Shown piece after piece: positions 43,109 through 49,041 of a DNA stretch of 49,041 nucleotides (position 1 is the stretch's first letter; every line of letters starts with the position of its first letter). The translations under genes and the position numbers were made by a program. Source of the stretch: Shouchella shacheensis. Its GTDB lineage: Bacteria; Bacillota; Bacilli; Bacillales; Bacillaceae_D. Under the pieces are notes generated by a model that had not been told where the DNA came from, made no database searches, and was given only the letters and a program-made list of their open reading frames with translations. The stretch lies in NCBI RefSeq assembly GCF_001484965.1, contig NZ_KQ947397.1:26194-75234 (forward strand). Direction: 5' to 3'.

Positions 43109-43212
43109 ATGTTTAAGCAGGAGTTTCCGGAAAGTCTCGTGGTCATTGGCGTCAATTTGGATGTGAAGAGATTCAAAAAGCAATGCAGCAAATGGAAAAA
43201 TGCACTTTGTAA
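43109..43212 (+). pseudogene. Frameshifted remnant of a COG0523 (CobW/ZagA) C-terminus
   Basis: One frame reads MFKQEFPESLVVIGVNLD. After a likely one-base deletion near 43163, the other frame reads EEIQKAMQQMEKCTL and then TAA at 43210-43212. Joined, they resemble the C-terminal block of the intact COG0523 protein in this window (DRLTQLVIIGINLEPKEITE then ELDRCLL). No start or upstream domain remains. It lies between the FeoB-like gene and Zur box Z2. Confidence 0.55.
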
Positions 43213-43231
43213 ATCGTAATGAAAACGACTA
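43211..43231 (+). promoter_or_regulatory. Zur-box-like site Z2
   Basis: The left half AAATCGTAAT is perfect, and the right half AAAACGACTA keeps ACGA. Partial match to the Zur palindrome, about 30 bp before the second flavoprotein start. Weaker than Z1 and Z3. Confidence 0.55.
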
Positions 43232-43262
43232 TCGTTATGCGTTGCTGAAAGGAGGCTATTAC

Positions 43263-44390
43263 TTGAAAAAGTGGGCCATTATCGGAGGAGGTATTCAAGG
43301 CTCTACGCTGGCGATTTATCTAGTTAAAAAGAAGAAGGCAAGAGTTGAGGAGATCGAGATCATAGATCCGCATGAGGAACCACTCGCACTGTGGAAAGAG
43401 TATACAAAAAGAATTGGCATGCCTTATTTGCGTTCTCCCTCAGTTCATCACCTAGACGTCCCTCCATTTGGACTCGAGAAGTATGGAAAAACATACAGCA
43501 AAGAATGGAAGAAGCTGTTCAATCCCCCCTATGACAGGCCCTCCCTTGCCGTATTTAACTCACATAGCGTGGACGTTTTTAGGGGAATTGGGCTAGAAGC
43601 ATCTTGGAAGCAGGGAAGAGTGCAGCACCTTGAGCGAGAAAATCCCCATTGGAAGTTGTACTTGTGTTCGGGTGAAACTGTAAAGGCGAAACAGGTAGCG
43701 TTGGCTTTTGGAATCACAGAGCAGCCATACTGGCCGGAATGGGCGCTGGAGAAGAAGGGGCGAGGGGACGAGATTTATCATGTGTTTGGAGAGTCGTTGC
43801 CTGCCTTTGAACAGCTATCTGCCCCATTTGTCATTTACGGAGGAGGAATAAGTGCCGCTCATCTATCTCTAAAGCTATCTAAGAAGTATCCCGGTAATGT
43901 GACGTTGAAAATGAGACATCCGTTTCGCACGCAGCAGTTCGATGCTGACCCAGGCTGGATGGGAGCGAGGCGAATGAAGGAGTATTCAAAGATTAAGAAT
44001 TACGAAAAACGCCGCATGCTGATTAAAGAGGCACGTCACCGAGGGTCGATGCCTGCGGAATTAAAAACAGCAATCAGTAAAGCGGCCAAAAGCAAGCAAC
44101 TTAGGATCGTACAAGACCAAGAGACGTTCGAGACCTTTGAGCAAGAAGGCACGATTTTGCTTGCGACTGGCTTTCGTCCAGATCCACCAGGGATGGAATG
44201 GCTGCGCTCAACAATGGAGCGCGAAAAGCTTCCAGTTGCTACGTGTGGGTACCCGATTCTTTCGGAAACATTGGAATGGGGGAAGGGGCTGTATGCCATA
44301 GGGGCGCTTGCGGAGCTTCAAATAGGACCGGTTTCCAGAAACATTGCTGGCGCAAGAAGAGGGGCATTAAAGATCGTCGGTGCCTTGTGA
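43263..44390 (+). CDS. Second Zur-linked FAD/NAD(P)-binding protein
   Basis: This 375-residue protein opens with a Rossmann FAD motif WAIIGGGIQGSTLA and has a second motif FVIYGGGISAAHLSLKL (about 199-214), then LLATGFRPDPPG and GLYAIGALAELQIGP near the end. The layout resembles lysine/ornithine N-monooxygenase-like and FAD-dependent pyridine nucleotide oxidoreductases. TTG start 43263 follows AAAGGAGG; an in-frame ATG at 43200 lies before the Zur box. If it is an N-hydroxylase it could make a metal chelator, but no peptide or hydroxamate synthetase is nearby. Only distantly similar to the other flavoprotein. Confidence 0.78.
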   Translation: MKKWAIIGGGIQGSTLAIYLVKKKKARVEEIEIIDPHEEPLALWKEYTKRIGMPYLRSPSVHHLDVPPFGLEKYGKTYSKEWKKLFNPPYDRPSLAVFNSHSVDVFRGIGLEASWKQGRVQHLERENPHWKLYLCSGETVKAKQVALAFGITEQPYWPEWALEKKGRGDEIYHVFGESLPAFEQLSAPFVIYGGGISAAHLSLKLSKKYPGNVTLKMRHPFRTQQFDADPGWMGARRMKEYSKIKNYEKRRMLIKEARHRGSMPAELKTAISKAAKSKQLRIVQDQETFETFEQEGTILLATGFRPDPPGMEWLRSTMEREKLPVATCGYPILSETLEWGKGLYAIGALAELQIGPVSRNIAGARRGALKIVGAL

Positions 44391-44450
44391 AGGGCGCCCT
44401 CCCCCTGGGTATCTTTCAATTGCCTTACGGGGTTTCAGCACGGTTTCTTA

Positions 44451-44501
44451 TTGACAAGCAGGAAAACATGCTCTAATCTTAAATCGTAATGATTACTATT
44501 T
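44451..44501 (+). promoter_or_regulatory. rpsN promoter with Zur box Z3
   Basis: TTGACA (44451-44456) and TAATCT (44474-44479) are 17 bp apart. Immediately downstream TCGTAATGATTACTA (within 44481-44501) is one mismatch from the perfect Zur palindrome. This explains zinc-dependent repression of the alternative S14 gene and probably of the following COG0523 gene. Confidence 0.9.
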
Positions 44502-44519
44502 GAAAAGGAGTGTAGTAAA

Positions 44520-44789
44520 ATGGCCAAAAAATCAAAGATCGCCAAAGAGAAAAAACGCCAGGAGTTGGTGGCTAAATATGCCGAACGCAGGAAAGAGCTG
44601 AAGGAGAAGGGGGATTATGAAGGCCTTCGTAAGCTGCCCCGCGACTCAGCACCATCTCGCCTTCACCATCGCTGCGAAATTACAGGACGTCCGCGTGGTT
44701 ATATGAGAGATTTTAAAATGTCGCGGATTGCTTTTCGCGAACTCGCACATAAAGGACAGATTCCAGGTGTGAAAAAATCGAGTTGGTAA
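44520..44789 (+). CDS. rpsN2: Ribosomal protein S14, zinc-independent paralogue
   Basis: This 89-residue S14 reads [20 protein letters not shown] and ends with [20 protein letters not shown] and the [11 protein letters not shown] tail. It has no CxxC-CxxC zinc knuckle, so it is the C-minus form that replaces the zinc-containing S14 when zinc is short (B. subtilis RpsN2/YhzA). AAAAGGAG lies before the ATG. Controlled by Zur box Z3. Confidence 0.97.
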   Translation: MAKKSKIAKEKKRQELVAKYAERRKELKEKGDYEGLRKLPRDSAPSRLHHRCEITGRPRGYMRDFKMSRIAFRELAHKGQIPGVKKSSW

Positions 44790-44853
44790 GTGGTGATTAT
44801 AACGTTCACCTTTAGAGCACAGGTCATATAGTACAAACGTTTGGAGGACATAA

Positions 44854-46056
44854 ATGAACAAAATCCCAGTGACTGTTTTAAGTGGTTATCTAGGTGCAGG
44901 AAAAACAACAATTCTAAATCATCTTCTGCAAAACCAACAAGAATTAAAGGTGGCTGTTATCGTCAATGATATGAGTGAAATCAACGTTGATGCCAACCTT
45001 ATAGAGCAGGGCGGTTTTTCTCGCGCCAATGAAAAACTCGTTGAAATGAGCAACGGTTGCATTTGCTGTACACTCAGAGAAGATCTTCTCATTGAAGTGG
45101 AGAAAATGGCGAAGCAAGGAGAGGTTGATTACATTGTTATTGAATCATCAGGGATTAGTGAACCTGTTCCTGTGGCTCAAACGTTTACTTACTTAGACGA
45201 ATCGTTGGATATTGACCTGAGTCGTTTTTGTACATTAGATACGATGGTCACAGTTGTTGATGCTTACAGGTTTTGGAAGGATTTTCGATCTGGTGACACG
45301 CTGCTTGACCGCAGGCAGGCAGTAGGGGCTGAAGACGAGCGGGAGATTGCCGATCTGCTCATCGACCAAATTGAATTTTGCGATGTACTGGTTCTTAATA
45401 AATGTGATCTATTAGAAGAGCCAGAACTCATTGAATTAGAGACAGTCCTGCGAAAACTACAACCAGAAGCCACGTTCATCCGTACTAAGCATGGTGAGGT
45501 TGACCCTAAAGAACTCTTATACACTGAAAAATTTAATTTTGAAAAGGCGAGTGGCTCAGCTGGGTGGATCAAAGAATTAACCGCGGGACCTGAAAATCAC
45601 ACGCCCGAGACCGAAGAATATGGAGTTTCCTCCTTCGTCTATCAACGACGACGCCCTTTTCATACGAAGCGGTTCGACAATTGGCTTCATCATCAAATGG
45701 ATCCATCCATCGTTAGGGCGAAAGGAATTGTCTGGTGCGCAACTCGGAATGAAGTCGCTATTTTGCTTTCACACGCTGGACCAACGGTTTCGATTAGCCC
45801 TGTATCCTACTGGGTCGCTGCTTTGTCGCAAGAATCGCAAGAGGAACTCCTTCGAGAGAATCCGGATACGAGAAAAAACTGGGATGAAGAGTATGGAGAT
45901 CGCTTAACACAGCTTGTGATTATTGGAATTAATCTCGAGCCCAAAGAAATTACTGAAGAACTGGACCGTTGCCTGCTGACAGATACAGAACTGAAAGCAG
46001 ATTGGGAAGCATTGGAGGATCCTTATGACTGGGTGTTACAACCGGTTCATACGTGA
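44854..46056 (+). CDS. zagA: COG0523 GTPase metallochaperone (ZagA/YciC type)
   Basis: This 400-residue G3E GTPase has Walker A LSGYLGAGKTTILNH (residues 9-23), the metal motif CICC (residues 69-72), the GTP motif NKCD and the CobW C-terminal domain from about 260. The C-terminal VIIGINLEPKEITEELDRCLL block is typical. In B. subtilis the Zur-controlled ZagA delivers zinc to FolE under zinc starvation. The gene follows rpsN2 by 64 bp and is probably on the same transcript. TTTGGAGG precedes the ATG. Confidence 0.92.
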   Translation: MNKIPVTVLSGYLGAGKTTILNHLLQNQQELKVAVIVNDMSEINVDANLIEQGGFSRANEKLVEMSNGCICCTLREDLLIEVEKMAKQGEVDYIVIESSGISEPVPVAQTFTYLDESLDIDLSRFCTLDTMVTVVDAYRFWKDFRSGDTLLDRRQAVGAEDEREIADLLIDQIEFCDVLVLNKCDLLEEPELIELETVLRKLQPEATFIRTKHGEVDPKELLYTEKFNFEKASGSAGWIKELTAGPENHTPETEEYGVSSFVYQRRRPFHTKRFDNWLHHQMDPSIVRAKGIVWCATRNEVAILLSHAGPTVSISPVSYWVAALSQESQEELLRENPDTRKNWDEEYGDRLTQLVIIGINLEPKEITEELDRCLLTDTELKADWEALEDPYDWVLQPVHT

Positions 46057-46196
46057 CGGTGAAGCGGAGTGAGGCTGGCTAGGGTCATGGTTATGGATAG
46101 CGATAGCGTTAAAGCACATATTTTCACTGTGCCAAATTCTGTTATCGGTGTGCGAGCCTATGCTGTGGAATAATGGTAGCATAGCTGAATGAAAAG

Positions 46197-46237
46197 AACC
46201 TTGAAAGGCAAGTTTTTTATGCCTTCAAGGTTTTTTT
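46197..46237. terminator. Terminator between zagA and the arsenic flavoprotein gene
   Basis: AACCTTGAAAGGC pairs with GCCTTCAAGGTT around a T-rich loop and is followed by seven T on the plus strand. It ends the plus-strand zinc transcript. Confidence 0.8.
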
Positions 46238-46281
46238 AACTACTGCGAATTCTTTGGTTCACAGACAGTTCTTTTTCTAAA

Positions 46282-47580
46282 TCAATTACAGCAAGAACCA
46301 TCATTCGATCTACTCGCTATAGATAGTGGATTTACACGACAAACGCCAGTCTCAGGTAAGTTAAGCTCAACACGTTGGGCGGCTTCTTCATCTCCTGAAA
46401 GGTGAGACACGATGGAGCGTACTTGCTCATATCCGGTGGCCATTAAAAAGGTAGGGGCCCTTCCATAACTTTTGGCGCCAACAATGTAGAAATCTTTTTC
46501 TGGTTGACGTAATTCTTTTTCTCCATGTGGGCGAACCGTGCCACAACTATGAACGTTTGGATCGATGAGGGGTGCCAATTCTGAAACGCTCTCCAAAGCA
46601 GGGTCAAAAGCGTATCGTATTTCTTGGAGGAATTCAAAATTGGGCCGTGCACCTGCGTTTGCAATCATACGATCAAAAGGACCGATTTCAGTGGGGGTTC
46701 CATTTTGGACACCCGTTAGAGAATTGGTGCCGTCTTCATTGAGACGGTAAGACTGGATCAACGTTGAGACGTGAGCATCAATATTGCCCTTCGAAATTTC
46801 ATCCTGCACACGTGTTCCTAGCGCCCCCCGTTCTGGAAGTTGGTCATTGCTTCCTCCCCCTAATACCTCCTCAGTTCTCGATCTTCTAATAATCCATGAA
46901 AGCGTAGTAGAAGGAAAGTCCTTTTTAAGAGCAACAAGATCAAGTATGGAATTGAATGCAGAATGACCGCTGCCAACCACAACCACCCGTTTATTCCCAA
47001 ATTGCTTTCGATCAGCCCCAAGGACATCCGGAATACCATAATGGATATTCGCATTCTTTTCTTTTGGGAGTGCTAGACCTCCAGAACTAATCGGGTTTGG
47101 ATTCTGCCACGTCCCTGTCGCATCAATGACTGCTTTTGCTTGAAATTGTTGTATGCCATGATTTAATGTTTTAACGTGTATTTCATATGGCAGTTGATCT
47201 CGGCCTTCTGTTTTCACTTTATCTATTCCTTTTCTAGATATATGAACAACGTGACTGTTCAAATGGATAGATGGTTTCAACTCTGGCAGAGCAGCGAGGG
47301 GTTCCAAGTATTCTGATACAATGTCACCACCATAAGGCAGTTGGCTTGGATCGGGTAGGCGAGTGCTGTGTTTAAGAAGCAGTGATTTGGCTGCCGAATC
47401 CATATTGTATTCCCAAGTGGAGAATAAGCGCACATGTGCATAATCTAAAAAATTTGTTCCGACGGTAGGACCTGATTCAAATAAAATAAAGGGTTGGCTT
47501 TGCTTGACTAGATGAGCGGCTGCGGCAAGACCTACTGGGCCTGCACCAATAATGGCAACAGGGAAAGATGAATGAAGCAT
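46282..47580 (-). CDS. Arsenic-locus FAD/NAD(P) flavoprotein (ArsO-like)
   Basis: This 432-residue protein has the FAD motif AIIGAGPVGLAAAAHL (from residue 9), a second nucleotide motif VVVVGSGHSAFNSI (about 195), IDATGTWQNPNP and FYIVGAKSYGRAPTF. It ends SNDGSCCN with adjacent cysteines. Flavoproteins of this kind sit beside arsR and arsB in Bacillus arsenic operons and are called ArsO or TrxB-like. The reaction is not established. ATG 47580 has AAGGAG eight bases upstream. It is downstream of arsR on the same strand. Confidence 0.85.
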   Translation of the reverse strand: MLHSSFPVAIIGAGPVGLAAAAHLVKQSQPFILFESGPTVGTNFLDYAHVRLFSTWEYNMDSAAKSLLLKHSTRLPDPSQLPYGGDIVSEYLEPLAALPELKPSIHLNSHVVHISRKGIDKVKTEGRDQLPYEIHVKTLNHGIQQFQAKAVIDATGTWQNPNPISSGGLALPKEKNANIHYGIPDVLGADRKQFGNKRVVVVGSGHSAFNSILDLVALKKDFPSTTLSWIIRRSRTEEVLGGGSNDQLPERGALGTRVQDEISKGNIDAHVSTLIQSYRLNEDGTNSLTGVQNGTPTEIGPFDRMIANAGARPNFEFLQEIRYAFDPALESVSELAPLIDPNVHSCGTVRPHGEKELRQPEKDFYIVGAKSYGRAPTFLMATGYEQVRSIVSHLSGDEEAAQRVELNLPETGVCRVNPLSIASRSNDGSCCN

Positions 47581-47637
47581 ACTAAACACTCCTTAAATCA
47601 AAATTATTTGTTTTAAAGATGAAATGGAAGTCCACCT

Positions 47638-47961
47638 TTATTTGGAAGGTGGATTAATGATACAACATAGCTCTTTCGACAAAAGATGGTTCATTTCTTC
47701 CTCCTTGAGCGAGTAATAGCTCCAAGTGCCCTTCGTTTCCTTATGGATGAGGTTCGCTTTTAGAAGAATCTTAAGGTGATAGGACAATTTGGATTGCGGA
47801 ATACTCATTTCCTCAACTAAATCACATACACAGGTCGAGCCTCTGACACAAAGCATATTCAATAATTCGAGTCTTTTGGAGTCAGAAAGAGCTTTGAACT
47901 TTTCGGCATAAACACTGAAATTAGTGGCGCTGCAATTGCTTTGTTCAGGTGCTAAAGACAT
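47638..47961 (-). CDS. arsR: ArsR-family repressor 1
   Basis: This 107-residue winged-helix repressor has the metalloid site CVCDLV (Cys44 and Cys46) in the recognition-helix region, preceded by LSDSKRLELLNMLC. The start carries Cys10 and the end LCCIINPPSK has two more cysteines, which may add a third ligand. It probably senses arsenite or antimonite and represses the downstream flavoprotein gene and itself. The upstream palindrome ATTGATCAAT (within 47975-47995) may be its operator. Confidence 0.9.
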   Translation of the reverse strand: MSLAPEQSNCSATNFSVYAEKFKALSDSKRLELLNMLCVRGSTCVCDLVEEMSIPQSKLSYHLKILLKANLIHKETKGTWSYYSLKEEEMNHLLSKELCCIINPPSK

Positions 47962-48098
47962 AGGCGATAATCCTCTCTTTTTGATTGATCAATTTTTGTT
48001 GATGTAGGTAATGTACTACAACGGCATTGTTATTGCAACAAATAAATCGAAAGTTTTTGTTTTTGGACTTTTGAAAGCTGCATATAGTGAAATTTAAT

Positions 48099-48135
48099 AT
48101 ATAAATTGACTTATATGCAAGGGCTGTTATACAAT
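48099..48135 (+). promoter_or_regulatory. Promoter and ArsR operator of the arsR-arsB operon
   Basis: TTGACT (48106-48111) and TACAAT (48130-48135) with an 18-bp spacer form a sigma-A promoter. ATATAA-ATTGAC-TTATAT (48099-48116), a perfect 6-bp inverted repeat, overlaps the -35 as expected for an ArsR/SmtB operator. Confidence 0.75.
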
Positions 48136-48159
48136 GCTTTTTGAAAGGAGAGGGTGAAA

Positions 48160-48504
48160 ATGACGACAATAACAAAACAAACGTCATCAGAGGCTGTTGC
48201 TTGCCTGAAAGTGATTAGCGATCCAACAAGGTTGTTAATGCTGAAACTAGCCGAGAACAAAGAATATTGTGTGTGTCAGTTTGTCGATATGTTTGAGATT
48301 AGTCAACCCGCGGTGAGCCAACACATTCGTAAGTTAAAGCAAGTAGATCTACTAAAGGAAAACAGGAAAGGACAATGGCGCCACTATTCCCTTAATCCGT
48401 CTTCGTCGTATTTTTCACTGGTTAAAGCCGTGCTCAACCAGGTGGATGATGAAGATCCTGCTTTAAAAGAAGCATTGGAAAAAGAAAGACCAGTCGAATG
48501 CTAG
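48160..48504 (+). CDS. arsR: ArsR-family repressor 2
   Basis: This 114-residue winged-helix repressor has YCVCQFVDMF (Cys37 and Cys39), the canonical As(III) site position, then ISQPAVSQHIRKL as the recognition helix. It is only distantly similar to the minus-strand ArsR. ATG 48160 follows AAAGGAGAGGG; a GTG six bases upstream is the alternative. Upstream of arsB, which it probably controls. Confidence 0.92.
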   Translation: MTTITKQTSSEAVACLKVISDPTRLLMLKLAENKEYCVCQFVDMFEISQPAVSQHIRKLKQVDLLKENRKGQWRHYSLNPSSSYFSLVKAVLNQVDDEDPALKEALEKERPVEC

Positions 48505-48523
48505 ATAGGGGAGGAAATGGGTT

Positions 48524-49041
48524 GTGACTTCAGTCATTTTGGCGTCGGCGATTTTTATTGCAACGCTCGTCTTGGTCATATGGCAGCCAAAGAATCTAAA
48601 CATTGGTTGGTCCGCATGTGGAGGGGCCATTGTTGCATTGCTCTTTGGTGTGGTTAATTTCACGGACGTCATGGAAGTGACCAGCATTGTTTGGAATGCG
48701 ACATTAACATTTATTGCTGTTATTATTATTTCATTGATTTTAGACGAAATTGGTTTCTTTGAATGGTCTGCTCTACATATGACAAGAGCAGCCAAAGGGA
48801 ACGCGGTGCTCATGTTTGTCTATGTGTGTATTTTAGGGTCCATTGTTGCCGCATTCTTTGCAAATGACGGTGCGGCTTTGATTTTGACACCCATCGTTTT
48901 GGCAATGGTACGTTCATTGAATTTTAATGAGAAAATGGTTTTTCCGTTTATTATTGCCAGTGGGTTTATTGCAGACACTACATCATTACCTCTGATTGTT
49001 AGTAACTTGGTGAATATTGTTTCTGCTGATTTCTTTGGCAT
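48524..49041 (+). CDS. arsB: Arsenite efflux pump ArsB, N-terminal part
   Basis: The frame begins with GTG after GGGGAGG and is open to the window end (172 codons). The translation has five transmembrane segments and the ArsB signatures [51 protein letters not shown] and [16 protein letters not shown]. It would expel arsenite/antimonite from the cell. It is 20 bp downstream of arsR2. The remainder, about 250 residues, lies beyond the window. Confidence 0.95.
   Translation, partial: MTSVILASAIFIATLVLVIWQPKNLNIGWSACGGAIVALLFGVVNFTDVMEVTSIVWNATLTFIAVIIISLILDEIGFFEWSALHMTRAAKGNAVLMFVYVCILGSIVAAFFANDGAALILTPIVLAMVRSLNFNEKMVFPFIIASGFIADTTSLPLIVSNLVNIVSADFFG

Noticed and set aside
46087-46173. 28-codon frame MVMDSDSVKAHIFTVPNSVI.. 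after zagA
   Set aside because: It has no usable ribosome binding site and no recognised family; it may be a chance frame.

Overview
The window is chromosomal DNA of a Firmicute in the Bacillaceae. The gene order lexA-yneA-yneB-ynzC-tkt-sirA-yneF-(yneK)-(ssp genes)-acnA-sspN-yneP-yneQ is the Bacillus subtilis yne segment with insertions and losses. Spore genes (SspP, SspN, YjcZ-type, YppG-type), SirA and a SwrC-type RND pump support this. Mid-range base composition and the acidic outer domains of several surface proteins suggest a salt- or alkali-adapted relative such as the Shouchella/Alkalihalobacillus group. The genus is a guess.

Layout. 1-2.7 kb: the end of glnA, a gene-poor stretch, then the SOS pair lexA <-> yneA-yneB-ynzC with four LexA boxes. 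2.7-7.5 kb: tkt, sirA, yneF, yneK and two very small spore genes. 7.7-20 kb: aconitase, a SwrC-like RND pump, a DUF421 protein, small genes including sspN, then a CopD membrane protein followed by an ATPase with two CbbX/SpoVK-type AAA modules. 20-33 kb: yneP-yneQ-nadE, metA, a hydrolase, a YkuI-like degenerate EAL protein, an Fe-S-fold protein, YppG-like and Hsp20 genes, a dipeptidase, a SurA_N lipoprotein, cheV, yneR, uvsE-msrA and an esterase. 34-40 kb: the qoxABCD quinol oxidase operon, acylphosphatase and a YdhK-like lipoprotein.

40-46 kb is the most distinctive part: a zinc-starvation island with three Zur-box-like sites. It encodes a 22-residue leader peptide, a Cys-tailed flavoprotein, a divergent FeoB-like GTPase/transporter, a frameshifted remnant of a COG0523 (CobW) gene, a second flavoprotein, the zinc-free ribosomal protein S14 and an intact COG0523 metallochaperone. 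S14 and COG0523 are classic Zur targets in Bacillus. The FeoB-like protein and the flavoproteins are candidates for an undescribed zinc-responsive uptake or mobilisation pathway.

46-49 kb is a divergent arsenic module: arsR plus a Cys-tailed flavoprotein on the minus strand, and a second arsR plus arsB (cut by the window end) on the plus strand.

Two families of dispersed intergenic repeats (here A, about 105-127 bp, and B, about 125 bp) lie between convergent or terminating genes in both orientations. One supplies a false N-terminal extension to a hydrolase reading frame. No tRNA, rRNA, CRISPR array, insertion sequence or prophage was seen.
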